Assembly: GCA_013396915.1 (NCBI GenBank)
Contig: VWZL01000597.1
Coordinates: forward strand, 563,963 to 627,962
Direction of reading: 5' to 3'
DNA length: 64,000 nt
DNA from: Stercorarius parasiticus
Taxonomy: Eukaryota; Chordata; Aves; Charadriiformes; Stercorariidae
Of this stretch, positions 1 to 13,400 are shown one piece after another (position 1 is the first letter of the stretch; every line of letters begins with the position of its first letter). The notes under the pieces are model-generated. The model saw nothing but the letters and a program-made list of their open reading frames with translations. It was not told the origin of the DNA and did no database searches. The position numbers were made by a program, and so were the translations under genes.

Positions 1-3000
1 TATTATTATTACGGTTGGCTGTACTATTGTAGTACAATAGCACCACAAGGCACTAAGAAGAAATCAGGATTTGGAGTACAATGTGCACATAGTACAGAAG
101 CAGAGTAAACATTTGATGCTCTAGCAAAAAACGCATACTTGCATTTTAAAACTAGGTGCTACAGAGGGATAAAATTAATAAACATAAGAGAAGGAGAGCA
201 ATCTGAAGAATAGTATGTAGCAGACATCATTAAATGTGGCAGTTTGGTTCAATTCCTACTTTTTTTAAAAATTATTTTTGCACGCTTGTATCTTATGAGG
301 GACAAAACGTGACCTGTGGATGAATCGCTCTCACTGGGCTCACAAGCCTTGCAGTCGTAAAAGGGCAGACGGGAAATTATTTACCATGAGGTGTCTCAGT
401 TTAGATTTTTTGTAGCAACATTAGGTACCCACTTTTCCAAAGTTTTTACAGCTCTTGGCTGTAAGCTCTTGGCTTTTTGCTTCAGAATGTCCTGGACTGG
501 GCAAGTCTCCAGTGTATTTGTTTCGGAACATCTTGCTAGGGTAGTGTGACCAAGGCGGGTGTTTTTTCCAGTTTGCCCTGGAAATAAAGACTTACACTGA
601 CAAGTGAGGGTAACTACCACCGAGCATTTGGTCTCTGATGTCTATGTGTACTTTTTTGGGCTATGCAAGTTTGAGATAAGTAAAAGCACTAATGTTGATA
701 GAAAACATCTTTTGGATTTGAAAAAAAAAAAAGACAAAATGATGGATTTTACATGTGAATTAGAGCAAATATGGAATGGTACAGTTCATTGACAGAAAAT
801 CATCTTTATGCCAGACTGATGCCATTTGTTTGGTTCACTTTGAGTCTAGTGAGAACAGAGGGGCAGGAGTGACCATCTTAATACTACTCTCAGTCCTGCC
901 TTTAAGCCATACCCTTCATATTTCTATTGGAAGCATTTCATTTAAATAGTTCTCCAGACAGATTCATCAGAGTAGGGTAAATCATTTAACACGGATGGAC
1001 TGCTGTGTAACTCATGGGGTTTTTTAGAAAAAGTTAAGGCTTTGTTCCTGAAGCATAATTTTCTTCATGATAAAATGCAGTGTGAGGAAGAGGTTGTACT
1101 TCAGAGAATATATACCTTGCTGCAAAACATTAGTTTTTTCACCTCAATATTTCCAGATTGCCTGGTAATGTCCCTAATGTGTTCATTAGAAAGTGGATGG
1201 ATCAGTGAGGCACAGAACCAGAATAAGATTCACACCAGGAGATGTGAAAACACAATATGGAGCTAGAGAAAGGAATTCTTTTCATGTGTGGAACAGAAAT
1301 ACCCTGACTGTGCTTGCTTTCCGCAAATGTTTTCCTTCCTCTTCTTAGATTTCCATTAGGAAATTGCATTTCTCTAGAAAGGCCTTGTATTTTTTTTCTT
1401 TTTTCAAGTGAAATGGCATGTACTATAATCTGATGTCTTAATAATGACTCGCTCTGGACTCTTCTGGTGACTAGTGAACCACAAATATATATACCGAGGT
1501 GAACAACAGGAACAAAAATTATCCCATTATTTACTTGAATTCAGCAGCAAACTTTGATTGAAGGGTGTCTTGTTTCCCAGGAACATTCAAGTGTTTGACC
1601 TAAACACAAAAAGGAGTCATGAAAGTGTGGGGTCAGTTCACTCCAATGTTGGAATTTTTAGCAGAAGCAAAATTTGGTGCACATCTTTCTAGTCCGTTGC
1701 ATGTTTTATCAAATGAGGAAACAGACCCAAGAAGTAACTAAATGTTTTCTAGCTGGCACAATGTGTATTCTATTGTAGTATTCCATTTTTGTAAGTATTC
1801 AATATTTTTGCAATTAGTCATTCCACCTGACTCATACAACTAAAAATGACGTGTGAATGGCAAACTATGAACATTTGTGACAGGACTTTAGCAAACAGTC
1901 TGAAGAATGGTAGTTACTGTGAAGCAGTTAATAAATGTCAGTGTCTCATCCAGTTCCAGAATAAGACATGACATAAATCCTACTGACGTTGTTGGAAGTC
2001 TTTCAACTAGTTACTCCATTAGGCTTCAAATTGGAGGATTCATCAACTAAAAGGTGATGATATTCCGTTATTTGTATTATTTGTAGCATATTATTAATAT
2101 TTTTTTATCTTTGACTAATGTCACAGATTATACTTATGCAAAATGTCTGTAGCCTTTCTATGAGCAGAATCTTTCAATCCCAAAATTCCTCATCCTGTAA
2201 ACTGCCAGTCAAATTATGACAGTTTTATGCCATCCTGTTTCTTTCTGCTTCACCTTCCACTCTTTAACTGGAAGATAAGAGTTACAAGGAAATTAAAAAT
2301 AATGCAAATGCAAGATAAGAAATCTAGTCAAGTTTTAGGAGGGTTTTTTTGAGATTTGGGGAGTTCCTCAAATAAGATACAATAACGTCAGCATGGTCGT
2401 GAGAATATTACCGACAGAATTTCCATGCTATAGACCATCCAGAAATACCGATACTGCAGAGGAAGAAACACAGTAGATTTCAAGTTCCTTAATGTGGGAA
2501 ATATTTACCATTCTCATGTATCTGATTCCAATGTGTGTAAATGCTCATATAAAACCAATTATTTTTAAATCTATGCTGCTACACAGGAGTAGCATTGGAC
2601 CCGTGTTGCATTTCTGTGACTATTAAAACTGAGTTATGACAGAACAGCTTCTGTCATTCCATTGTAGCTTTCTAATTGATATTTTATCTAATTGATAAAA
2701 GATATTTTTTTGGTAGTAGCGCTAAAAATCCTGTCTTGTTTTTTCTACCTTTATTTTGCCCCACAAAAAATTCTGTTCACTTTCAGTGATGATCTTAAAT
2801 GGTTACACCAGGCATATGCTGCTAATGCAGAAATGAGGTGGAAGCAAACAAGGCCTACATCTTTGTACATTCCAGTTCCTGAAAACAAATGGAGTGGGAG
2901 GGTATGTTAAATGGCATTTCTCAGCAGCCAAATTATTCCTCACTCACCTATCAAATGCTCCTTCCTGAATACTTAATTGACCAGTAAACTTCCTAATTAG

Positions 3001-6000
3001 AACACAAAAGCTAGATAGAGAGTGCTCCTGGTTAAACAGGATGAGATGGGTACTGTAAGAGTACTGAATACGCTTAGGTCCATATAGCACTGAGATACAT
3101 CGGTGCTGAAAAAGTAAACAGAGTAAATTTTCAGATAAAATACTGGCTTTTCACCTCAGGGATAAATGCCCGTATTCCTACTAAATGTGAAATTAGCTTT
3201 ATAATATCTCTACCAGGCTCTTCTGAATAACATTTGGCATCTCAGAAACTTTGTTGTCACTCAGCACAATTTGGGCCACCTGCCCTTTCTACTCAAGGAC
3301 TGACGTATCTCAAAGCTGTAGTATCAACTGCCCACAGTTGATAAATTTCTTAGGCTGGGTTCTTTCCACGGCTTCAAAGCAGATCTTACGTGGGCGGCGT
3401 CCATGTCCTCAATGCACTAGGACAGCTCTTGCATCTCCAGAGGCAAAAGAGCAGCACTGCTGGTATCATGCAAGGATATAACCCTCTCGGGGGAACCCTT
3501 CTTGAGTTCATTCATAAAAAAGTGTAGTTCTGGCGTTGCCTGAATGGGTGCCCGTTCTGGTACAAATACTGCCCAGGCTGCCCTGCTGTGGTGTGCTGGT
3601 TAATGTTGTTTCTCTTTGGTTGTCGATTGTTCTAAGATTCATTTCTTTGAAAAAGTCACAAATGTCTAAGTACTGGCAGCTTTCGTAGGCATCCTGACAT
3701 TTCAAAGCCACGACTGATCTTCTGGATTTGCAGTCTGCAGCAAGGCTGCAGGTAAAAAATTATGATATTAGAGCCAAAATAGCTCAGATTTTCAAATCTA
3801 CAAGTTTAAAGGTCTGTATACATATTGATATATACCTATGTGCATACAGAGATCTCTAAGAATAGCAGACTTGCATCTGACTTGCTATTTGACTTATAGT
3901 TGGGAAACAGGAGTTCAGCTGAAATAGACATCTGAGGTTACATTAACTTAATAAAAAATGTAGGGTCTAACTCAAAAAATACAGCATCTTTTAACAGAAG
4001 TCAAGTGATTTTCTCATTTATCTGGCTAGCTTCTCTCAAGTTCATTACTCTTTCTTGATTAAATCTTTTCTAATGATTTCTGCCTGAATGAGAAGCGCAG
4101 AAAGGGTAGTCACAAATCACTCCTTAGACAGACTCTGACAGCGATATATATGACTCATTTACGTTCAGCTGGATGTAAGTCTTTAATTCTTCTTCTTAAC
4201 TGTAAGGAAAAGGGTATCATCAGCAACAAATATCCTAAGGATGTAAATTTTAAGAAGGGAAATTTCTACCATGTTATAGCTGGCAGTAATTAGAAAATTA
4301 AAAAAATGTTGCAAGTTTATCAGGAATAAATATAATAGTGAAAAAACCCCAGTGTAATAATAATAAACATTTAAGTTATTGCAGTCCATTTATCACATAG
4401 AATTTATTTATCTGGTGGAGAAAAAAAAAAAGGCAACTTTTGCCTCTTTGGTGTATTTCTATAATTGGGTTCTGTAAACAGTTTGGTCTGTGAGCTGGAC
4501 CACTTGAAAATGAGTAACAGGCACCTTTTGGCCTGAGTAGAGTGACTTATATAGAAAGAGTATCCTATCAAAGACCAATAGCTACACAAGCTTTTTGATG
4601 CAATCAAATATTTCAGTGAAAGACATAGGTAGATTTTCACTTTATCCAATGGATACTATTCTTAAGTTCTAGCCTCAATACTGGCATAGCGTTCCTGCAG
4701 GTACCTAAGAGTATGCACTTTGCTTAGCTTTACACATCCAGGTGCTACCAAGTGGTGTGAGAAACTTCTTGCAGTGGGAACCAGAACCATTTCTTATTCT
4801 GGAATAGGCAGATCATCATTTTGCATTGAGTGAATGTCTAAACGTCAATGAGATTTAAACATGTGTTAGAAAATAGAGGTGGATGTTACTCTAGTCTGGG
4901 TGGTGGAGTTAGTTTGCATGTATCTGTTTCAGCATCACAGTATTCAAAGGATGGGCTCTTTGCCGGGCAGTGATAGTTGGGAGACAGAGAAGGGCTATAG
5001 CCTCCTTAGCTCCTCTAGCAAACCTGTGCTTACATAAAATTAAACATGTGCTAGGTGCAGAACAGCAGCTTCCTCAGTTTGGCCTTCCAGATAGAAGGGA
5101 GGGAAAAACATTCTCTTTCCCCTCAACCACCTTTCGACTGTTATTTTTCTCTTTTATCTACTTTTCCTCATAAGGCTGATTGTAAATGTCACCTTTTCTG
5201 ACAGAGAACTGGGCTGCTCTGAGCAAGATAACAAACACGTGCCTTTTCTCCCACTTTCCTTATATAAAATAACACTTCTTATTCTATTTGCTTTGTTGCC
5301 AGCTCTTATATGTAATTTGGATCGTAAACCAGGACTGTCTTTTTCCAGGAACATTGAATAATATAATGGCTGGTAAATTGTGACGGTATTTTTCTTTTTT
5401 TTTTCTTCTTTTGTTCTGAATTTTTTGATGCTTCAAAATAGGTTTGGGAACTATTCATACTCTGTAGAAAGAGCAGAAACAAAAGCCTTTTATCCTCTTC
5501 ATTTCTGACTGCTATGTCTGGTGGTTTTAACATGTTGTCTTTCCCTTCTTTTCTGAAAATAGAGAGGTATTTTTCAGTGATACTAGTGTGAGTCAAGGCC
5601 TGATCCAAAGCTTACTGCTGTTAGTACCAAAGATTTCTGTCATCTTCCCCTGTTGCTGAACACGGCTGGGAATCGTACTGTGCAGTGAGGAATTCGGGTC
5701 CTTGGACAGGATTCTTGGCTTAAGGCTCTTCCTAAGAGCGGCTTGAAAAGAAGATGCTCCAATGTTCCTTCAAGACTGATATTAGCAGGTTCTGAAACAG
5801 GCTGCGCAGAGAGCTGCTCTGTGCAAAGGGTGCTGAGAATGGGGACAGAAAAAAGAGGGCCCCAAATATTAAGCAGGAAAACCTGCATGTTAATATCTGT
5901 ATATAAACCTGTATATTAATATGTCTTCTGCTTTTTGGAGAACTCAGCCTCCACTTGGCTCTCCAGGGTAACAGTTTCTTCTTTGCTTTCCACTTTCCCC

Positions 6001-6133
6001 GTTTTCTCTTCCACAAGCGTCTATAGGAGTATCTGTTAAGAAACCAGACTCGGGGATAGAACTAAATCCAGGGCCAGGTGATCTAACGTCAGTCATGGAC
6101 CTTCACAGGTTATCATTCCCTACTGAATTAAAA

Positions 6134-6160
6134 GTTTAATAGCATGTTTAATAGCATGTT
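6134..6160. repeat. 12-bp tandem duplication
   Basis: GTTTAATAGCAT occurs twice directly in tandem, followed by a partial GTTT of a third copy. Confidence 0.85.
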
Positions 6161-6862
6161 TTCAGTCCTGTTAGGAGAGAAGTTAGATTAAGATATTTTA
6201 ATTGTTTTCATAGTTGCTTATAATTACACAAACTGAAACATTACACGGAGTCAGTCTTGGTCATGTTTTGAAAAGGGGTTACTTGGTAGTAGGTTCATTT
6301 CATTCCTTTACTATGTTTTAGTAAATGATTATTTCTTGTCGCTCGTGCCTCCCCCCCCCTCCCCGGTAAAAATCTCTTTCTTTCAAGCAATATCATTAAC
6401 ATGCTGGATGAAGAAAAGTCCTTCTTCTGTTGCTCTGGATTCCTGTCACCTTTTCCATCTCTTGTGGCAGTGTGAACATCCCTTTAGACTACATACTCTT
6501 TTGGAAAATGACCTCAAAGTTCAAGAATACATAGAGCCACCAATACCATGGGTCTCTGGTTTTGATTCTGGCCTTTAGACGCTTCCATTGTATAAATATT
6601 TGCAATTAATAGAAATAGGTTGTAGAGCCACTTTCAGCCTCTTACTAATCACAGTGCCCGCACAAGGACAAGCAAGTAAATTGAAGGGGAGCTGTATGGC
6701 AAAAGAAAGCTTTTACGGTTTATTGTTCACTGAGTTTGTGTGCTGCCCTTCCACATCCATCCTACTTACCAGTGAGGAGAACAGCTATTGCTTTGTGTTT
6801 ATGCAGCCTTGTTTCTTGCTAGCCCCTAAACACTACTGTCATCAACAGTATTATTTGTATTT

Positions 6863-6879
6863 ATAATAATAATAATAAT
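6863..6879. repeat. Short (ATA)n microsatellite
   Basis: An uninterrupted trinucleotide run of ATA/AAT units in intergenic DNA. Confidence 0.9.
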
Positions 6880-7394
6880 GAATAGCAGGTAAGCACTGTA
6901 AATACTGCACACAAAACTGCCCAAGAGAATACTTTTCACAGATCAGGGCACAATTTACTTGTCTGTCATTAAATCTCCTGATATCTCCTCAATTGCTAAA
7001 AGGAAGTGTGAGTGAAATTTTGATTGAGATGCGATGGGTTTTACTGCATTCATCAGCCAGTACATCCATCAAGGCGTTTCTGTCATGCTTATTATTATGG
7101 TACCTCGGCTCCTAGAACAGCGAAACTTAATTCCTTATTGACTGGGGTTCACGGAGGACTAAGATGAGACCAGGAAAGTTGCAGTCTCTAGTAGCAGTTG
7201 GAGGCAATTGAGTCCAACTGGTAGAGGAGGTGGAGTACTGCTGGCCTGGGGCAAGCCGCTAATTAAAAGATGTTTTTCTGGTAGCTTATGTCAGAGGAGC
7301 TCTGACATAACCTTCAGTAAGGGGACTCTTTATTTCTCCTGAATGCCAATGAATTTATTAATAAGATCAATTTTAAGTGCTGCTCCTAGTTTGA

Positions 7395-7408
7395 GTTGCC
7401 ATGGAGAC
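7395..7408. promoter_or_regulatory. RFX X-box-like motif
   Basis: GTTGCCATGGAGAC matches 12 of 14 positions of the palindromic RFX consensus GTTGCCATGGCAAC. A single motif match is weak evidence for function; it lies about 12 kb downstream of the ADGRD1 stop codon. Confidence 0.3.
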
Positions 7409-10400
7409 CACTGACCTGCCAATAGAGCAAGGCAGACTTGGGGAGCAGCCCCTCTGTTCTCACTGCTGTCTGAGCATGTTCTGTGACTTGGATGAAAATG
7501 CAGAAAATTACAGCTGCACTTAAGTGAGGCAGTGTAAATCCAGATGTCATGAATCTCAGAATCCATGGTTTTCTGCTTCAGGTAAATCCTTTTTTGCTGC
7601 ACCCTTGCAGACTATGAGATAGCAGAGAGAGAAATTAAGTTGGAGAGCAGGGGCAAAAAGCATCCAAGCAGAGCCTGCCTCGAGTCAAGGATGTAGAACA
7701 GGGCCTGGATGAGCCCACATTCCCACAGTGCTCTGCTGGGTTTTGAATGGTAAAGGGAGAAATAACCATTATGGGAACCTATTAATCTTCCCTTGCCTGT
7801 GCCCATTGCATGGCACTGAGGATAGCAGAGAACTGGACCCAGTGATTGGCCTTTCTGTGCTCCTGCTTACAAAGGGCTTGAGAAACTTCTGGGGCAAAGC
7901 ATAATTTTTGCAATATTAATTATTGTTAGAGAACCAGTTTTAATAAATTCAAACCAGCTACTTATAAGTTTGTGCCCTTGATTTATCTGTATGGGAAAAA
8001 TACCTTCCATAGAAACTGCTATCTTCAGAGGCCCAACACCCATGCTATGCCAAATTCAAACAGAAAAGCAAATAAGGCACTGAGAGGTGATGTTCGACCA
8101 GCAGCTGCCTATCAAAACACCCAGCCAGAGCAGTAGGGAGCAGAGGGGGCAGAGAACAGAGAGGGGAGGTAAGGACTAGAATCAAAGCCCTCAGCAGGGC
8201 TGCAGGTTGTTAGCTGCTGGAGAAGTCAGCCGGAGACAGGCCCTCAGGTGGCACGAGTTGCCGTAACTTAATTGACAGCAATTCACAGCACTTCAGGATC
8301 TACTTCACAGAGCCGTCTGGGCTCATGGAGAGGATGTTTTCAGAAAGCTCTTGGCCAAGTATGGATTGCTGTAAATGAGTGTTTACAAATAAGCCGCTTA
8401 CCACCTGGGCTTTATAGATAGCCGCAAATTTCTCTTTATCGCATAACCTCAGTCTCCCCAGTCAGGCAGAGCAATGTCAGATGCAAATGTTAAAGGGAAA
8501 GAGTGAAATGTAGGCATTGCAGAAATGAACATTTACAGTGTCTGCTGTAAGTACTGGCAAGACCGAGTAAGAAATGCCCGAGGACTTAAATAAACTGAAG
8601 AGGTCTTTATGGGAAGGGAAGTCACCAGCTTGAAAGACTGAAAAAGGGAACAAGACCTATGAACATGTTTGATTACCATAAACAGAGACCAGCTGCCTCA
8701 CACATCTTAGACAAATACAGTTTGACTTGTAATTAAGTTCATTGTATAAAACCCACCATCTGTAAGAAGAAATAGCAGAAGGTAGAAGTGTTCCCTATGC
8801 CAGTCTCAAAATTAATACTGCAAAAGCAGTAGTACCTGTAGACCACGAAAGAGATAAATGCCTATAGTTTATGGCATCTGCTCTGGCTTCACTTGACTAG
8901 ATTATGCCAGATAAGTGAAACACAAGGGTTTGGGGAGTGACTGCACAAGTGACTATGTTCTTAAAGCATTGTGGGAGGTGCCGAGTGGTAGTGATGCACT
9001 TTAAAAAGAATGTTAACTGCCAAAGAAATGAGATACTGGAATTCGTGAGTTTAAAATATGCTTGTTTTAAAATGTCGTGGACTAAAAATAAAATTCAAAC
9101 TGAAAATGCAATAAGGATTAAAAAAAAAAGTTTGCAATTAATGGTCAGATTAGAAATTCAGGTTTCAAATTTCTCAAACCCAGGGTGCTGTCCCTTTGTG
9201 CAACTGAAACAAGGGGCCATGGCTCTGGTCCAGGCCTCGTGCTCTGCAGAGAAATCGGCACAGTAATTCATGTAGCTGTGAGGAACACCGAAGTAACATG
9301 AACCACACCAAACCTTTCAGCTTTTCTTTCTACAAAGCTTCCTAGTTCCCAACAGCTACCAAGGTACTAGGTCTTTAACAGCACTCGGTCTTGAAAGCTG
9401 CTTGAACAAGGGTGGCTTAACATGGGTTGCAACTTTATTGGCACAAAGAGACACCGTTTACATATTTTTTTATACTTTTCAACTAACTCAAAGTCAGCAG
9501 TGCACAGGATCTCTCCATTTGACTGAAACTGTATCAATGGTAGAAATAAAATAGCTTTAGAAACAATTATAGCATGGATGATGGAGTTCTGGCATCGTAC
9601 ACAGAAGCAGAGGCCCTGGTTATACAGGTCATGTGTTATTATGATTTAGTATCACTGTTGTCTATGAGAATTTTATGGTTTTCTGGCAGGAATAACCTGA
9701 AAGAGTAACAGTGGTTTTGGCCGTGACAGATGACCAACTCTACTGTGGTTTATGGGAATTTCTTATTTAGCAGAAGAGTAAATACTGCTCCTTTTGGCAC
9801 TCCCCACCTGGGCAGGTAGCTCCGTGCCTCTGAGGGTGGGGTCAATGTGCACCCTGACCCATCAGCAGATCCGCTGCATCCCACCAGTTCTGCAGGGATG
9901 TTTCTTGACTGAAATCAGTTATTTTTGGCTGGGGTCCTCCTGTGCTGGGAACCAGGGAGAGTTTGAAGAAGTGTATAGGCAGAGTGTACTTTGTACATCA
10001 CTTCTCTCGAACAAAGTGAGTTGCTGTCTCTGGCCCTTGGCTCAAACAAAGACTAAGGCTGCAGCCTGCCTTTGTGTTACTCATTTTGCATGGCAGTTTT
10101 CTGGGTGGTGTGTTTTTTTTTCCTTTTTCTCCTTAAACTGCATCTCTAAGTTTTTACTTTCTTATCTTGGAAAGTACAATGTTTCACAAATTATGGTACA
10201 CAGAAGGAAACTAGAGTTTAGCTGTTTTCAGCTTCCCAATGAGCATTTCTTCTTGTGCCATTACTGAGGCTGTTATCCGAAAAATAGCTCTATTAAATGC
10301 AGAGCTTTGATATGTAGGAAGAAAATTATCTGATATTTCTGTCCATGTTAAATTATTGTACTCATGCACATCCAGGAGGGACTGTATTTTTCTTGCAGAA

Positions 10401-13400
10401 AGAACAGTTAGTTGTTCATAGGACCGAACATTTTCTTAGCGGGAAGACGTTATTAAAAGTTGCTCTATGAAATGTTTTGTTGTTTGTCATTATGAGCTAT
10501 GGCTAATGTAACAGTTACAGGGGAAAGACAGACTCTTGCTTCACAAAGTTTGCTCTGCACACACGCACAAGCTCTGCAGAAGGATTTCAGCAGCTGAAGG
10601 AAGAGGAGGGCAGAGCGGGATGCAGGGTGTGGGTGAGCAAGGGATGCTCCAGCACTTGGTGATGCTGGAGGAGAGCAGGCACCCGGCACCGCGTCAGGGC
10701 TGGGCAGCCCCTTCGAGGTGGGGGCCTTGCTTCAGTCTGCACACAAGGCTACTATGCTTGCAGCGAACAGGACTAAGGATTTTTTCCTTGCCTTGCGCTT
10801 TCTCCCATTTGCCTTAGGCAAATCCCTCTCGGTGTGCCAGCTTTTGTGGGGGGACTTCTGTCACACATGGAGGCATTGCTGAGTCTGAGCCCCAGAGCAG
10901 AGCTGTAATTGCAGAAGGCAGCAAGTCTTGGACTTCAGGCTTTTCAGTGCCTGCGTTTGTAGTGCCTGCTCCTTTCATGCACCTGGTCTGTTGATAGTCT
11001 AGAAAATAAGTTTGATTTCCGAAGTTCCTTTGATTTCACCTGCCGTGGATTCAAAGAGAAATTACTCATAGAAGTGACTTTCTTGAAGTCATGGCGCAAA
11101 TATTACCCTTTCTGGTCCACTGAAATCCTCCTAAGTGGCCACTTTGAGCCAAATAAGCTCTGCTCTTAAGATGGCAGAGCACAACATGAGTTATTTTATT
11201 TTACAGCACAAATGTATCCTGTATTGAGTGTCCGAGACAGGCAATTCAGTAAGTGTAAATAATAACTGATTTTGACAGAAATGCCTTGTACACTGGAGAC
11301 CCTTCAGAGAAGCAGAGAGTGGCTTTCACGCATTTTTTCCAGCTACATTGTAGAACAGAACGCAGAAATCCAGATTTGTGACACTCTGGGTGATTCCTGC
11401 TCCCCTGCTGGAAAAAAAGAAAGGACTGCACTGCTTCACTGGTGTGGCTTTTTCTCTGTGATAAATGCATTGACGTGACTTTTTCTGTGATTATTCATTT
11501 TCCTTAATGGGTTTGAGAGATAGAGGAAGTTCGTTGACAGTATTGTGGAAAGAAGCAGCAACTACACTGTGGCAGAGAGGAGGTATAAGGCATGCGATAT
11601 ATCCTGGCTCTGCAGCAGTGCTGTAGTATGAAATGCTGTGCTCTTCCCTGCAAAATGTAAGTGATGGAAACTCCATCTGCTGTCCAGCAATCTCTGTTTT
11701 TAGCTGGGGGAGGGTTGCTCCTGAAGATGATATAAGCAGTGATAGAAAAAAGGACAATACAGTAAATGTAATACATACCTTGCACATGCAGTGAATAAAA
11801 ACGTAGCTCTGCACATGAGGAGTGCACATTTAAGGAGGTGATAATGAAGCGTTTCCTGATACAAATGTGGGGGTGTCACCGTCTGCCCTTGCCTGTCTGG
11901 CCCTGCGTCTCCGTGTGTGCCCGCCTGGCAATGCAGCGGCTGCAGCAGCTCACTTTGGGTGCTGCTGAGCCCCGTCCAGAGCTGGCAGCAGGAGGGTCTC
12001 AGGGGGGTTTGTGCTGACCTTACAGCAGCTGTGATGCTCAGGGGCTCGCGGTGAGAAATGCTGTGTGGTACCGTGCTGTGCCACACGCTCGCTGTCTCAG
12101 GGCATGTGGGAGGTCAGTGGGAATGTCTGCCTTTATATGAGATCTACTGCTGATGCCTGGGCAGTCGGTGCATCAGAGTTCGATGCAAGTGGATGTGGGA
12201 AGGTATCGCTGGGAGCTGCATCCACCATCAGGGCCTCCCTAGCTGGCCGGGGCAAGCCAAAGCAACACAATGCTTTCTACAGCAGCCTTTGCTGCAAAGA
12301 CCCACTGAAGCTAATGGGTGTATCTAGTCAAAACTTTATTCTGTTCAGTAGAGGTTAGTGTGTGTGTATAACCACCATATTCAAAAGATGAATATTCCAA
12401 GGAGATTTGGCTGTCAGTGTTTCCAGAGCACCGATCAACTCATTCTGGATGTGAGATCTTCAGAGATGTCTCTTTCACATGAGAATGATTTAGTCAATTA
12501 TTAGATGCTGGTGTTAACATTTTACTCAAACTATTTTCTTCTCCGCACAATGTACAGCTTCTGCATGGTGATACTTCTCTTTGTACCGTTGGCCCTACAC
12601 AGAAGTTGTGACATCTTTAATTAACTTTTCTTTTTCAGGCGGTTAATGAACACCGTTCCTAACAACTGATGAGCAGTAAAGGCTTAGGCAAACTGCTTAG
12701 GGAGTTTCCAACATTAAACTAATTTTTTGCCAAGTGATAATCAGCCACTAGCTTTGATATGCCCTTAGTTTGAAGGTATAAGAAATTATTCATAACATCA
12801 TCAAATAATAGATAGTCTGGCTTTTAAGAACCAATCCTGGGAGACCTCTTGCACACTGTATGTTGACTTGCTGTCATTAGCAGGCGATATCGAGCAGTCT
12901 TTCGGGCATATAAAAGCATAAGACTGAAAAATATCCCTACATCGTGAGGTTGATAGGTAAACTTGCAGTGTATTCTATTGACTACACATCAGAGATTTTA
13001 ATGCATAATATACAATCTAAATGCACAATATTCAGCTCACCAATTGTGAAACATAGTCCACAGATACTTTGTTTTATAATTATGCTCTTTGCTGCTGCTG
13101 CAGAAAGCCGTCTGCGCAAATATTGACAGATGCTAAGCCTCAGATCCTGAAGCCTCCCACGCAGTCGTCGGCAGAGAGTATGAAAGACTCCATGGGTCAG
13201 TACGAGGCCTGAGCTTTGCCCTTTTTCCTCTATGAACACATGCCCATGTTATCCCCCCCCCTTTTTTTACTTTTTCAGAGATGGTAAAATATGACAAATT
13301 AGTGGCACATGACTGGCTAGGTGAGAAGATGTGCTCACATTCAGTTGACCTGTGCAGAATCTGAAACAAAAATGCCAGAAGGAAACACGCTATAGTCAAC

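Noticed and set aside
9794..10267. 157-codon plus-strand open frame in the intergenic region
   Set aside because: No recognisable domain, no supporting splice structure, and a length not surprising in 64 kb of six-frame translation.
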